From NCBI RefSeq assembly GCF_001854475.1, contig NZ_MNAN01000028.1, forward strand, positions 336,089 through 400,088: a stretch of 64,000 bases of DNA, written 5' to 3'. The notes under the pieces are model-generated. The model worked only from the letters and a program-made list of their open reading frames with translations. It had not been told where the DNA came from and did no database searches. Below are positions 24,024 to 33,945 of the stretch, piece by piece. Numbering within the stretch: the first letter of the stretch is position 1; each line of letters opens with the position of its first letter. The translations under genes and the position numbers were made by a program. The stretch is from Pseudoalteromonas byunsanensis (GTDB lineage Bacteria; Pseudomonadota; Gammaproteobacteria; Enterobacterales; Alteromonadaceae).

Positions 24024-26258
24024 TTACAGTTGTACGTTACAACTGATCCCTAAATCTCCGTCTTCTTCACGAAGGCTCGCTTCCTCGTCGTTTGGATCGA
24101 TGAACATCGGCAAGCGGAAGATTCGTCCCGTACTCGATAACAAGAATAATGGTGACGCAGGCATTGAAGAGTTCACTTTAGAAGGCTCGAATCGCTGTGG
24201 ATTAGATGCAGACATAATTCCCACAATATCGTCACTGCCATTTAAAACACTACGAATATAGTTAAACTCACATAGGTTTTTATAGTATTGCTTGGTTTTT
24301 GGCTTACGAGTAACTGGCGCCAAATCGAAATGTCCTATTGAGTGTCTCTCTGGAGTTATCACTTCTCTATACATCGCGACTCCTCCACCTGCTAGTGCAT
24401 TATTGTAGCTTTCTTGGGTTTTAGGATAGAAAACTTGAAATATACCTTGGTCTTTAACATTGCTTACCATACCGGTGGAGTAGTTATGGTCGACACTGTC
24501 CGTTAGCTTTAAATTAGCCCAACGCCTTCCATTCCAATAGCTACGATACAGGCTATGAATCGATTCGGTCGTTGGCAAGTAACCCTGGCCGTTAGTGCAG
24601 GCGATACTGCTATTGTTAACGCACGAGCGAACTGTTAGGGCATATACTTGAAGAGTATTGTTTTCTCTCTTGAAATCAATATCTTTAACGAATGTACGTG
24701 CTGTTACTGTAGAGGTAAAATCAGACAGGTCTCTGTCTTGGATAACGGCTAGTTTGTCTATTTCCGTTTTGCTGACTATCGGTGTCACAATGTCTCGTTC
24801 ATAACCGTATTTGTCTAAGTATTTCCAAGATTTTCCACCATCGGTTGAAAACATATGATAAAGATTAACGCGGTTATCTGTATTGGCATCAAGGTGTGCA
24901 TTGAATGCTAAATGTATTTCGTTGCCTTTGGCTTTAGCAATGGCGTAATGGCCTCCAAGTGCAGCCAGTACCTGATGTTTCTTTATATCAATGACCATTT
25001 TCCCTATGGTTTTATCATAGGTCATTGTCGCTGTATGAAGCTGCCTTGATTGTCCGCCGCCTTTGGTGTTGGTGCAGGTTGAATTCGCGTTGATAGGTAA
25101 CTGATCTCCTTGTCTACCTTTACAGTAAACGGTGTAAATCACTCTCATTGTGCCGTCATTATCGGGTAGTGAAAATAATTTGGGGTAGGCCATACCTCTG
25201 AATTGTTCACTGTCTGCTTCAAAGAGTGTAGCTGTTTTATCTAGACCTGCAGCGTGTGCCGTTTTATCGAATATGGCGGCATAATCAATGCTTTCAGGTG
25301 TGACATCTTTGAAAGTTGATAAATCTCCCGCAACGGATGTTCTGAAAACAAATGAACCACGGCGAGGGCCCCTTCCAGCAACTAGCACAACTACATGCCC
25401 GTTGTTGTCGACATTGATAACAGCATTATCATGCGGATCATCGGTATATTTTGCGTGCACTAATACTGGTCTACTTACTTTTTTTGTAGTGTGGTTGTAT
25501 TTACCAACATAGACCCCAATTGTATTGGTTTTATTACAGAGATAGTTTCTATCAGGGTCAAACTTTAAAGCTCTGTGATCCCTGAATTCTCTATCGTATT
25601 CTTTGGTGTCAACATTAGGATCGTTGCTATCTAGGGCACTTAAATAGGCACCTACATTGAAGAAGCATCCTGAATTATCAGGAAGGTACTGCCCATTTGA
25701 GTATTTGTGGCGTCCAAATGGTGAAACCCCTTGATTAGCGCCAGCCTCTTTGTTGATGCTGCCATTTATATCTCCCATTGAGTAGGGATTCACAACTGAA
25801 GCCGTGGCAACTTCTAAGTCGGTTAAGTTGTTTAGGTTGCCGTTATCTAAAATAACGGGGCCAGAATATACAAAATACGTAAAGTGATTGTGCTTCACAG
25901 CTATAGGGTAATGTTTGGCTGTATAAGTTGAAACTGGACCACTATATTTAGTTATGGGATCTTTCAAACCGTCTAAGTCTAGATCTAACCCGCTAGAATG
26001 TACTTTATTAACGTGGTCATTTTGAGTTCCCTTTAAGCCAAATACATGGCCAATATACCCGTAACCCGTTTTGAATTGAGTTACAGTATTGCGGGCCTTC
26101 GCGATACATCTAGCCTTACTTAAAGGCTCTTGTGTAATACAGTTGCCTTCTTTATCTTTTAAGTATTTGTAGACGTTAAATATATCTGAATGAGGATCGG
26201 AGTTTATTGCCCATGTATTGAATGAAAATAAAACTGGTAAGATGAGAAATCTTTTCAA
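24024..26258 (-). CDS. Large secreted BNR-type beta-propeller protein, function unknown
   Basis: The product has 744 residues and begins with a signal peptide (MKRFLILPVLFSFNTWA), so it is exported. The central part resembles BNR-repeat propellers (BNR_4-like): HYPIAVKHNHFTYFVYSGP, DDPHDNAVINVDNNGHVVVLVAGRG, MAYPKLFSLPDNDGTMRVIYT, YHMFSTDGGKSWKY, the last being an Asp-box. This fold occurs in sialidases and in some polysaccharide lyases such as ulvan lyases, but I cannot identify catalytic residues and make no enzymatic call. The start must be TTG: an in-frame TGA lies 18 bp upstream and no ATG intervenes; AAGGG sits 9 bp before it. Flanked by housekeeping genes, it looks like an inserted accessory gene. 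Confidence 0.72.
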   Translation of the reverse strand: MKRFLILPVLFSFNTWAINSDPHSDIFNVYKYLKDKEGNCITQEPLSKARCIAKARNTVTQFKTGYGYIGHVFGLKGTQNDHVNKVHSSGLDLDLDGLKDPITKYSGPVSTYTAKHYPIAVKHNHFTYFVYSGPVILDNGNLNNLTDLEVATASVVNPYSMGDINGSINKEAGANQGVSPFGRHKYSNGQYLPDNSGCFFNVGAYLSALDSNDPNVDTKEYDREFRDHRALKFDPDRNYLCNKTNTIGVYVGKYNHTTKKVSRPVLVHAKYTDDPHDNAVINVDNNGHVVVLVAGRGPRRGSFVFRTSVAGDLSTFKDVTPESIDYAAIFDKTAHAAGLDKTATLFEADSEQFRGMAYPKLFSLPDNDGTMRVIYTVYCKGRQGDQLPINANSTCTNTKGGGQSRQLHTATMTYDKTIGKMVIDIKKHQVLAALGGHYAIAKAKGNEIHLAFNAHLDANTDNRVNLYHMFSTDGGKSWKYLDKYGYERDIVTPIVSKTEIDKLAVIQDRDLSDFTSTVTARTFVKDIDFKRENNTLQVYALTVRSCVNNSSIACTNGQGYLPTTESIHSLYRSYWNGRRWANLKLTDSVDHNYSTGMVSNVKDQGIFQVFYPKTQESYNNALAGGGVAMYREVITPERHSIGHFDLAPVTRKPKTKQYYKNLCEFNYIRSVLNGSDDIVGIMSASNPQRFEPSKVNSSMPASPLFLLSSTGRIFRLPMFIDPNDEEASLREEDGDLGISCNVQL

Positions 26259-26424
26259 AATATTAGTCCCTTGTCATTGATATTACTGCAGTGATTTTGA
26301 ATTGTTGCGTCATTCGAAATAACGTGGGTAGTATCATATAACATGTACCCAATGTAAATACGTGAGGGGAAAATACTAAGCAATTACAAGGTGGAAGATG
26401 CGATTAAATATGCTAAACCAGATG

Positions 26425-26450
26425 TAAGACTGACCGAGAGGTCAGTCTTA
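26425..26450. repeat. Perfect inverted repeat after recN
   Basis: TAAGACTGACC-gaga-GGTCAGTCTTA has 11-bp arms. It lies 15 bp past the recN stop. There is no T run on the minus strand, so it could be a weak terminator or 3' stability element for recN. Confidence 0.6.
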
Positions 26451-26464
26451 CTTACTTTTAAAAC

Positions 26465-28138
26465 TTAAGCTCTTTGCACTGCTAGTAGTTCTTGTGCACT
26501 GGCTTTGGTGGTGGCACTAATTTTGTCACCACCAATCAGGCGGGCTATTTCTTCAATACGCATTTCATGTTCAAGTGGCCTCATTGAGGTGAAGGTTTCA
26601 CCATTTTCAACAACTTTGGCGACAAAAAACTGTTGATGACCACTACATGCGACTTGAGGTAGGTGCGTCACACAAATAACTTGGGTTGATTGACCTAATT
26701 GTCTGAGCAACTTACCCACTTGCGATGCAGTAGGGCCAGAAATACCTACGTCTACTTCATCAAATATGAGTGTAGGTATAGTAACACGCTGCGCGATAAT
26801 AACTTGAATAGCTAAGCTAATACGTGAAAGCTCCCCCCCAGAGGCAACTTTACCTAGCGGCTGCAATGGTTGGCCGGGGTTGGTTGAGACTAAGAATTCA
26901 ATGTCATCAAAACCATTGGCAGCGGGCTTTTGTTGTGGCTTTTGCGTCAGCTCAATGGCAAAACGGCCATTTTCCATTGCAAGAGAAGCCATGCTTTTTG
27001 AGATCAGTTCATTGAGCTGCCCGGCTGCTGTTTGTCTACTTTCACTTAGCCCTTTTGCGGCAATGTTGTAGGCATGTATGGCATCGGCAATCTCTTGCTC
27101 CAAAGCATCTAAACGTTCTGAGTCTGAGCTGATTTCGTTTAGCTCTAGTTTTAGCTGTTGATGTAAGGCAAATAGCTCGTTTGGCTTAATCGTATGTTTA
27201 CGTGCCAAGTCCATGGCTTTTGACAAGCGCTCCTCCAGCTCTTGTAGACGCATTGGGTCTTGCTCAATGTTCTCTCCATAGCTGCGAACTTCTCGACAAG
27301 CTTCTTCTATTTGTACGGCGGCTTCTTCAAGCATTTGTGCAATAGAACTGAGCTGGTTGTCGTAGCTTGCCAGTTCGCAAAATTTTTGCGCACTGTGTTG
27401 TAGTTGACTCAGTACGGTTTGATCATCTTCATAGAGGTGTGAAAGTTCACGCTGACAGGTTTCTAATATCGTCTGGCTGTGACTTAAACGGCTATGCTCT
27501 GTTTCTATTTCTTCAAATTCACCTTCTTGTAAAGCGAATTCATCTAATTCAGCAACTTGATATTCAAGCAGTTGTTGCTTTGCAGCTTGCGTTTGCTGTT
27601 GCTTTTGCAGCTCGCTATATTCGCGTTGCAGCTTATTAAAGTGGACATATTGTGCATTGACCGCATTGAGCAAAGCATGGTGCCCTGCATAGGCGTCGAG
27701 TAGGTGAAGTTGATGCTCTGGCTTGAGTAACAGTTGGTGAGCATGTTGGCCGTGGATAGAGATCAAATGTTGGCCTAGTTCTCTGAGCTGGCCTGCGGTA
27801 ACGGCAATGCCGTTGATATAGCTCTTGCTGCGGCCATTTTTACCAATGACTCGGCGTAAAATGCAATCCTGATCTTCGTTGTTGAGCATATGCTCACTTA
27901 AAAATTGTTTTGCGATGGGTAACTCTGAGATATCAAAGTGTGCGCTTATTTGAGTTTTGTCCGCACCGGGACGAATGGCTGTGGCATCAGCTCGCTCACC
28001 CAGACACAATGACAGTGCGTCTATAGCGATAGACTTGCCTGCACCTGTTTCACCGGTGATGGCGGTCATACCAGAGCGCCACTCGACTTGTAGCGCGTTT
28101 ACAATAGCAAAGTTTTTAATTTCTAAGTTAATAAGCAT
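26465..28138 (-). CDS. recN: DNA repair protein RecN
   Basis: SMC-like ATPase needed for repair of double-strand breaks. The product of about 557 residues has Walker A GETGAGKS near residue 35, a long coiled-coil middle, a signature segment VASGGELSRISLAIQ and Walker B TLIFDEVDVGISG. The ATG at 28138 (MLINLEIKNFAIV) aligns with known RecN starts; an ATG 9 bp upstream is an alternative. Two LexA boxes overlap and precede the start, so it is an SOS gene. Confidence 0.96.
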   Translation of the reverse strand: MLINLEIKNFAIVNALQVEWRSGMTAITGETGAGKSIAIDALSLCLGERADATAIRPGADKTQISAHFDISELPIAKQFLSEHMLNNEDQDCILRRVIGKNGRSKSYINGIAVTAGQLRELGQHLISIHGQHAHQLLLKPEHQLHLLDAYAGHHALLNAVNAQYVHFNKLQREYSELQKQQQTQAAKQQLLEYQVAELDEFALQEGEFEEIETEHSRLSHSQTILETCQRELSHLYEDDQTVLSQLQHSAQKFCELASYDNQLSSIAQMLEEAAVQIEEACREVRSYGENIEQDPMRLQELEERLSKAMDLARKHTIKPNELFALHQQLKLELNEISSDSERLDALEQEIADAIHAYNIAAKGLSESRQTAAGQLNELISKSMASLAMENGRFAIELTQKPQQKPAANGFDDIEFLVSTNPGQPLQPLGKVASGGELSRISLAIQVIIAQRVTIPTLIFDEVDVGISGPTASQVGKLLRQLGQSTQVICVTHLPQVACSGHQQFFVAKVVENGETFTSMRPLEHEMRIEEIARLIGGDKISATTKASAQELLAVQRA

Positions 28139-28181
28139 ACTGTGCATCCAAACAGTGGTTATACTGTTAATCTATACAGTA
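28138..28181 (-). promoter_or_regulatory. Tandem LexA (SOS) boxes of recN
   Basis: Two CTGT-N8-ACAG sites are present. TACTGTTAATCTATACAGTA at 28162-28181 is nearly ideal. The second at 28138-28157 (CTGT-GCATCCAA-ACAG) abuts the start codon. Their centres are 24 bp apart. Multiple boxes at recN are known in E. coli and imply tight repression. Confidence 0.9.
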
Positions 28182-28228
28182 TGCTGATTAAAAGCAACTC
28201 GAATTTTATTAAATCAACACAATATTCA

Positions 28229-28825
28229 CTAGCTAGTGGTTAGCCTCTGCCTTGCATCTAACATGTGTTGTTTGGTTTGTTCACCTAACTCATTGTCACT
28301 GTTATCGTCAGAATCACCTTCTTGTGATTCTGCTTCTGTTTCCATGCCCATAGGGACATCGGGGGTTTTGATAAGTGTTATTAACGCTGGAAGTATTTCG
28401 TAGTAAAAGTCTTTGTTGTAGGCAATTCCGTTAGAAGGTAATTCTGCTACGAAATATTGTAGTTGTTCGGCGAGTAAATCTGTATTACCCGTGATTCTAC
28501 ATTTTCCTAACTCAGTACCTACAGTGCGCGTAAATAACTCACTGACTACTTCAAGCTGGCTCAGGTTATCTTCTGTGTGTGCTTGAACTACAAAGAAGTT
28601 ACTGACAATAGCATTGATTTTTGGTGCGTACTTAGGGCGCAGTATTTTGGCGTCCACATACTCTGCTGTTTTATGCTTAAAGCTGGTAGTGATCTCTTTT
28701 AAACGGTTGTTAAAAATCTTCTTTTCGGCTTCGCGGGCCTTTTTTCGATTATTTTCTATCACAACGTACACTCCAAGCAATGTAATAAGAAGTAGTAGTG
28801 TGAAAAAAACAATGTAACTGATCAT
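28229..28825 (-). CDS. Small membrane-anchored protein of unknown function
   Basis: The 198-residue product has one N-terminal transmembrane helix (about residues 4-23) followed by a basic, helical, probably cytosolic segment (ENNRKKAREAEKKIFNNRLKEI...). The C-terminal third is acidic and low in complexity (TEAESQEGDSDDNSDNELGEQ). I do not recognise a family. It lies between nadK and recN on the same strand with modest gaps, and its ribosome site is weak. Codon use looks like the neighbours, so it is probably a real lineage-specific gene. Confidence 0.65.
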   Translation of the reverse strand: MISYIVFFTLLLLITLLGVYVVIENNRKKAREAEKKIFNNRLKEITTSFKHKTAEYVDAKILRPKYAPKINAIVSNFFVVQAHTEDNLSQLEVVSELFTRTVGTELGKCRITGNTDLLAEQLQYFVAELPSNGIAYNKDFYYEILPALITLIKTPDVPMGMETEAESQEGDSDDNSDNELGEQTKQHMLDARQRLTTS

Positions 28826-28887
28826 GTCGGGTTAACTTTCCTAAATTAGAAAAATATTTTGATGTATTTTGCGGTATCTTACAGGTA

Positions 28888-29772
28888 TTAGTAAAGCCTG
28901 CTACCCCAATTTAATTTTTGTCTTAGCACGTTGTAGTACGAGTACGATTTTGGATGGATCAAACGCAGTGCTTTATCTGCCTTTTTAATGACCACTTCAT
29001 CGCCAGGGAGCAAGGCAAGCACCACATGGCTATCGCAGCTTACTTGCAGGCTATCTGTATTTTCCAGGCTCAGCTTGAGCCTAATTTCGTTGTTGGCATC
29101 AACGACCAAGGGGCGACTTGAAAGCGTGTGAGGAAACATTGGCACCAAAGCCATAGCGTTAAGCTGAGGCGTCAGAATAGGCCCTCCGCCAGATAGAGAA
29201 TACGCGGTTGACCCTGTTGGGGTTGAAACTATCAGACCGTCAGAGCGCTGAGAGAAGACAAACTCACCATTAATAAAGGCTTCAAACTCTATCATGTGCG
29301 CGACTTTATCAGCGTGAAGTACGGCTTCATTCACCGCAAGGTTTGCGCTTTTTAGTTCGGCGTGACGATACACTTCAACTTCTAATAAAAATCGAGACTC
29401 GGAAATAAACTCACCACGTAATACTTCCTCAAGACTAGCTTCGAATCCATCCGGATTTAAATCTGTCAAAAAGCCAAGGTTACCTCTGTTGACACCTATA
29501 ACAGCTACATCAAAGCGTGCTAACACACGTGCTGCGCCGAGCATGTTACCATCACCGCCGACGACGATGGCCAAGTCACATTGATTGCCTAACTCAACTA
29601 GTTCTGTGAGCGAATTGTTATCAATGTTAGATATTTGCGCTCCTACGCGCGCTTCAACCAATACGGTGTAACCAAGTGCTTGCAAAAAGGTGTATAAGCG
29701 TTGTAAGGTCAACGCCGCGCCTTCATGACTCGGCTTACCAATTAAACCAATGGTTTTGAAGTGAGTCGTCAT
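28888..29772 (-). CDS. nadK: NAD kinase
   Basis: It phosphorylates NAD to NADP. The 294-residue product contains the GGDGNML motif, the [13 protein letters not shown] segment and [22 protein letters not shown], all typical of NadK. AGGA precedes the ATG. It is divergent from the HrcA-like gene and grpE, as nadK is from grpE in many gammaproteobacteria. Confidence 0.97.
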   Translation of the reverse strand: MTTHFKTIGLIGKPSHEGAALTLQRLYTFLQALGYTVLVEARVGAQISNIDNNSLTELVELGNQCDLAIVVGGDGNMLGAARVLARFDVAVIGVNRGNLGFLTDLNPDGFEASLEEVLRGEFISESRFLLEVEVYRHAELKSANLAVNEAVLHADKVAHMIEFEAFINGEFVFSQRSDGLIVSTPTGSTAYSLSGGGPILTPQLNAMALVPMFPHTLSSRPLVVDANNEIRLKLSLENTDSLQVSCDSHVVLALLPGDEVVIKKADKALRLIHPKSYSYYNVLRQKLNWGSRLY

Positions 29773-29858
29773 GTTGAATATCCTTGAAAATAATAGCGCA
29801 AGACTAACTTAAAAAGTTAGGACTTGAAACTGGCAAATGATGTCACTACATAAATAAT

Positions 29859-30803
29859 ATGAAATTAACAGCACGCGACCAACAAATCTTTTCTGCCGTG
29901 ATGAGCTTATACTGTAACGGCGAGGGGCATCCTGTTGCTTCGAGTAAAATAGCGAAGCAAAAAGGCATGGCAGTTTGCTCTGCTACCGTTCGCAATGCAA
30001 TGGCAAGATTAGAAAAGGTGGGTCTACTTTATTCGCCTCACACATCGGCGGGTAGAGTACCCACAGATTCGGGGTTGAAATACTGGCTGGATGAATATTT
30101 TGCACTCCCACAGATAGCAAATTACTGGCAACCAGAACAAAATCAATTGGTAGAATTTGCTCACAGCTTGAGTCAAAGATTTAATGTTTGTTGTTGTGTT
30201 GGTTTGCCACAAGCAAGTTCACAGTTGGTATTTCGAGTTGAAGTCTTAGCTTTTGATAGTAGCTCATGGTTGGTGCTACTTATTGACCGGGCGGGGCAGT
30301 CACAAAATATTTGTATCAACAAGCCTAGAGATGACAGCGATCAGCATAGATATCTATTCGCTGCATGGATGAATACGGTATTTAGCCAACAAACGTTGAT
30401 CGAAGGCTTGCACCGTATGCGCGCTATGGCGCACAGCGCTCCTGAAAACTGCCGTGAGCAGTTAGCCCAATGGACAAAAGAACTTCACCACCAACTTGGT
30501 ACTGATAATAGTATTGTTGTGGGAGAGAGATATTTATATCAAGGGTTGGACATAGAAGCTGAACTCAATATTGGCGTATCATTTTTACACCAGGTTGAAG
30601 ATAAACTAGCGTTTAAAAATGGTTTGTCGGTCGTACTGGGGGTTGAGTTGAGTACACTCAATGTCAAACAGTCAGTTGTTTTGAGTGTCCCCTATTTTCA
30701 CAAAGGTGAATACCAGAGCAGATTTTGTGTAATTTGCCCATCTAATGCACCGATTGAAGCGATCATTACACAATTTTCTCAAATCACGCCATTAGGGGCT
30801 TGA
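29859..30803 (+). CDS. HrcA-like heat-shock transcriptional repressor
   Basis: The N-terminal part (residues 1-75) matches the HrcA winged helix: [59 protein letters not shown]. The remaining 240 residues are a divergent version of the HrcA GAF-like and dimerisation regions; at 314 residues it is slightly short. HrcA represses chaperone operons through CIRCE elements, but no CIRCE (TTAGCACTC-N9-GAGTGCTAA) was seen near this gene or grpE. No ribosome site precedes the ATG, so translation may be weak or leaderless. It lies just upstream of grpE, and the sigma-32 promoter of grpE overlaps its last codons. Confidence 0.8.
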   Translation: MKLTARDQQIFSAVMSLYCNGEGHPVASSKIAKQKGMAVCSATVRNAMARLEKVGLLYSPHTSAGRVPTDSGLKYWLDEYFALPQIANYWQPEQNQLVEFAHSLSQRFNVCCCVGLPQASSQLVFRVEVLAFDSSSWLVLLIDRAGQSQNICINKPRDDSDQHRYLFAAWMNTVFSQQTLIEGLHRMRAMAHSAPENCREQLAQWTKELHHQLGTDNSIVVGERYLYQGLDIEAELNIGVSFLHQVEDKLAFKNGLSVVLGVELSTLNVKQSVVLSVPYFHKGEYQSRFCVICPSNAPIEAIITQFSQITPLGA

Positions 30804-30826
30804 ATCTCAAAATTCAATCCCCATAA
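30799..30826 (+). promoter_or_regulatory. Sigma-32 promoter of grpE
   Basis: CTTGAA at 30799-30804 and CCCCATAA at 30819-30826 are spaced by 14 bp, the same spacing as at htpG. The -35 box covers the stop codon of the HrcA-like gene. Confidence 0.85.
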
Positions 30827-30861
30827 TTAGCCACAGTTGTAAAGAATTGGAGAAATCTTAC

Positions 30862-31464
30862 ATGTCTGAGCAAACCAATGCCCCTGAACATGAACAAGAA
30901 GCTGCTGAACAAGTAGAACAAGCAGCTCAAACACAAGAAGAAACACAAGCACAAGATCAAGCGCAAGCAGAGCTAAGCCCAGAAGAAGAAATTGCGGGTT
31001 TATATGCTGAGCTAGAAGCTGCCAAGCAGACTATCGCTGATCAGCAAGACAGTGTCGTACGCGCCGCTGCTGACGTTGAGAATATGCGCCGCAGAGCTGC
31101 TCAGGATGTTGAAAAAGCACATAAGTTTGCGTTAGAGAAGTTTGCTAACGAACTTTTACCTGTGATTGATAATCTAGAGCGTGCTATTGAATTCTCTGAC
31201 AGAGAGAATGAAACCTTGAAGCCTGTGCTAGAAGGTATCGATATGACCTTGAAGAGCTTCTCTGACGCAGTGGCTAAGTTCGGTGTTGAAACGGTTAACC
31301 CACAAGGTGAAACGTTTAACCCAGAGTTACACCAAGCTATGTCTATTCAACCAAGCAATGATGTATCACCAAACACCGTTCTTGCGGTCATGCAGAAGGG
31401 TTATACATTAAATGGTCGTTTATTACGACCTGCAATGGTTATGGTTTCTAAAGAAGCGGAATAA
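30862..31464 (+). CDS. grpE: Nucleotide exchange factor GrpE
   Basis: It releases ADP from DnaK. The 200-residue product has an acidic Gln/Glu-rich N-terminus, a long helix ([25 protein letters not shown]...) and the conserved [20 protein letters not shown] and C-terminal beta-domain ([25 protein letters not shown]). The ATG at 30862 has GGAG upstream; an in-frame TTG 15 bp earlier is an artefact. It is driven by a sigma-32 promoter. dnaK and dnaJ are not adjacent in the window. Confidence 0.97.
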   Translation: MSEQTNAPEHEQEAAEQVEQAAQTQEETQAQDQAQAELSPEEEIAGLYAELEAAKQTIADQQDSVVRAAADVENMRRRAAQDVEKAHKFALEKFANELLPVIDNLERAIEFSDRENETLKPVLEGIDMTLKSFSDAVAKFGVETVNPQGETFNPELHQAMSIQPSNDVSPNTVLAVMQKGYTLNGRLLRPAMVMVSKEAE

Positions 31465-31485
31465 GTATCTCTTTGGAACATAAAG

Positions 31486-31510
31486 AAAAGCCGAACTACT
31501 CGGCTTTTTT
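31486..31510. terminator. Bidirectional terminator between grpE and the MFS gene
   Basis: An AAAAGCCGA-actac-TCGGCTTTT hairpin with A and T tracts on both sides. The stop codon of the minus-strand MFS gene lies within it. Confidence 0.88.
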
Positions 31511-32764
31511 TATGCCTGATTTTTGCAAAAGCTGATAGATGCAACATAGTACCAAAGCGCTTAGCATCATGCAGGCAAAGGGCAATGCAGTGCTGGGCTC
31601 AATGAAGGCTAAAATTGGGCCAACTAGGGCACCACTGCCAAAACGTAAAGTGCCAATCACTGCGGTGGCGGTACCTGTGTGCTGTTCAAAGGCGATTAAG
31701 ATTAACGCGTCCGCGTTGCTAGCGATAATACCTAAGCTCATCATCAATGGTGCAATGGTACTTGCAAATATCCAGACATTGACCTGTAGAGAGCTTTGTA
31801 TTACTAAAGCGGTACCTGCGATCATACCAATAAACAGACCTATATAGAGTACGCGTCTTGAGCCTAGTTTTGGAACTAATCGTGTATTAAGAAAGTTGCC
31901 CAACATTAACGCCATCACATTGAGCGCAAATAAAATACCAAACAATTGCTCTGAGACATTGAAATAATCAAGGTAGACAAAAGGCACCGAAGTGAGGAAG
32001 CAGAAAAAAGCAAATGATGCCGCCATGGAAGTAAGTAAATCCATGCGACATAGCTTGTTGGACAGCACTTGCTGATAGTTTCTAAAAAAGAAACGAGCGG
32101 AAATTTTGTCGTTGCTAAATCGGGGCACATCAATGTTGGCGAATGTAATAAAAATAAGAACCGCGGTCGCGTATAAAGTTAAACACCAAAATATTGCACT
32201 CCAATGCCATATGAGCATAAGGGCTGCGCCGATGCTCGGGGCAAGCAGAGGAGCGAGCATCATTATCATAGACACATAAGACATGCCTTTGGCTGTATCT
32301 TGCTGATAAAAGTGTCTAATAATTCCAGGTATAACCACAGTGGCCGCCGCGCCGGTAAAAGCTTGTATGATCCTAAGCAGATTGAATGTCTCAATGTTTG
32401 TGCTCATCGCAAGTAGTGCAGAGCTGATGGCGAATCCAAACAGCCCAAAACGCGCTAACAGGGTGCGCGAAAATCTGTCGGCCAGTGGGCCAAAAACCAG
32501 CATACCGAGTGCATAGCCGGCTAAGTAGCTACTTAGAGATACCTGAACTTTTTCTAAAGAGGTGTCAAGTTGTTCTGCGATAGCAACCATCGCTGGAAGA
32601 TATAGGTCTACTGCAAGCGGTGTTAACGCCACTATACTGGCTAATAATGGCAAGAATAACCGGCCAAGAGAATGAGCGTGTTGCACAAGAATCCAAAGTG
32701 ATGAGTTTGCAACAAGTCTATCAAATTTAGACGTGTTCAGGGGAGATTCTGAGTTAGAGGGCAA
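31496..32764 (-). CDS. Bcr/CflA-family MFS drug exporter
   Basis: Major facilitator with about 12 transmembrane helices. The early motif TPLAVDLYLPAM and the A-motif GPLADRFSRTLLARFGL are typical of the Bcr/CflA multidrug-efflux subfamily. At 422 residues it is slightly long because of a polar N-terminal extension before helix 1. The start is uncertain: TTG at 32764 opens the frame (a TAA lies just upstream), and a GTG (VQHAHS) about 27 codons later would give a more typical length. Substrate unknown. Confidence 0.87.
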   Translation of the reverse strand: MPSNSESPLNTSKFDRLVANSSLWILVQHAHSLGRLFLPLLASIVALTPLAVDLYLPAMVAIAEQLDTSLEKVQVSLSSYLAGYALGMLVFGPLADRFSRTLLARFGLFGFAISSALLAMSTNIETFNLLRIIQAFTGAAATVVIPGIIRHFYQQDTAKGMSYVSMIMMLAPLLAPSIGAALMLIWHWSAIFWCLTLYATAVLIFITFANIDVPRFSNDKISARFFFRNYQQVLSNKLCRMDLLTSMAASFAFFCFLTSVPFVYLDYFNVSEQLFGILFALNVMALMLGNFLNTRLVPKLGSRRVLYIGLFIGMIAGTALVIQSSLQVNVWIFASTIAPLMMSLGIIASNADALILIAFEQHTGTATAVIGTLRFGSGALVGPILAFIEPSTALPFACMMLSALVLCCIYQLLQKSGIKKAE

Positions 32765-32864
32765 TAATATGGGTTAAGACTTTGCTTTTGTTCTACTTGG
32801 TACTTGAGTAGCAAATCAGATGTTTTAAACTACCAGCAAACTTAATGTTACGGGAATTAACCGC

Positions 32865-33659
32865 ATGAAGAAATTACTTACCGCCTTTGCTATTACGTTA
32901 GCTATATCAGGGTGCAAAACCTCACCGACTGGGCGTACACAGATCACGCTATATTCTGATCAACAAATGAGTGAGATGGGTGTTGCCAGCTTTTCGCAAA
33001 TGAAAGAGCAGCAGCCAATCGAAGCGGACAAGGCGACTAATGCTTATGTGAAATGTATTGCTGATCATCTCATTGACCAATTGCCTGCTGAATATGCAAG
33101 TCAACAGTGGGAAGTAGTGGTATTCAAAGAACCAAGCGCTAATGCGTTTGCTCTTCCAGGTGGCAAAATTGGTGTTCATACAGGATTATTAGAGGTGGCC
33201 AAGAATCAACATCAACTCGCAGCGGTGATGGGCCATGAAGTAGGCCACGTGATTGCGCAACATGCAAACGAGCGCGTATCGCAAAACAGTTTGCTACAGT
33301 TTGGTTTACAGGCGAGTAATGTTGCATTGCAAATGGGTGATGTGCAATACCGTGACGCTATTATGCAAGGGTTAGGGTTAGGGGCTCAATTTGGCGTTGC
33401 ATTACCATTTAGCCGCTCGCATGAAAGTGAGGCGGATATAATAGGACTGGACCTGATGGCCAAGGCGGGTTTTGATCCGGAGGGTGCGGTCGCTTTGTGG
33501 CAAAATATGGAAGCGGCATCTGAAGAGCGTCCTCCCGAATTTATGTCTACACACCCAGCACCACAAAGTCGCATTGCTAATTTACAGCAGGGTATGATTA
33601 AAGCGCGTGAACTCAAACAACAAGCTTGGCAGTCAGGTTCAAAGCCACAGTGCAAGTAA
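32865..33659 (+). CDS. M48 family zinc metalloprotease, lipoprotein
   Basis: The lipobox LAISGC (Cys17) marks an exported lipoprotein; Lys at the following position favours the outer membrane. The catalytic HEVGH is at 124-128 and the third zinc ligand is Glu187 in HESEADIIG. The 264-residue length and the STHPAPQSRIANLQ motif match the LoiP/YcaL-type periplasmic M48 proteases that help envelope protein quality control. No partner gene is adjacent. Confidence 0.93.
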   Translation: MKKLLTAFAITLAISGCKTSPTGRTQITLYSDQQMSEMGVASFSQMKEQQPIEADKATNAYVKCIADHLIDQLPAEYASQQWEVVVFKEPSANAFALPGGKIGVHTGLLEVAKNQHQLAAVMGHEVGHVIAQHANERVSQNSLLQFGLQASNVALQMGDVQYRDAIMQGLGLGAQFGVALPFSRSHESEADIIGLDLMAKAGFDPEGAVALWQNMEAASEERPPEFMSTHPAPQSRIANLQQGMIKARELKQQAWQSGSKPQCK

Positions 33660-33697
33660 GTTGCTAGTTGGTTTTAAGTGTTCACTATCATATGAAA

Positions 33698-33726
33698 TGC
33701 GCATTGACTGCTATAGTTAATGCGCA
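33698..33726. repeat. Inverted repeat after the M48 protease gene
   Basis: TGCGCATTGACT-gctat-AGTTAATGCGCA has 12-bp arms with one mismatch. No T run follows; it may be a terminator variant or operator. The rest of the gene-free 33660-33945 shows nothing I can name. Confidence 0.5.
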
Positions 33727-33945
33727 CATTGAGTAAGCTGCTTGGTTGCTGGCGCCTAAATGAAATTTGATCTGGCTCAAAATAGGCAGCAACACAGTGA
33801 GAGAGAGGACAAAAGTCCTTATCTGAAGGTGCTTATTTATCTATGCTCGCCAGTTATCTATAGAGGACTAACACTAAGATAGGCGGGTTTAGATACCGAT
33901 TGCTTATTTACGAGTGAACTCATGCAATAATCAAGTGGAATCATT

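Noticed and set aside
26425..26450. Standard Rho-independent terminator after recN
   Set aside because: The stem is perfect, but no T run follows on the minus strand, so it is listed only as an inverted repeat.
29770..29858. Sigma-32 promoter for the HrcA-like gene
   Set aside because: CTTGAAA occurs at 29783 and 29823 but neither has a CCCCAT-type -10 box at the right distance.
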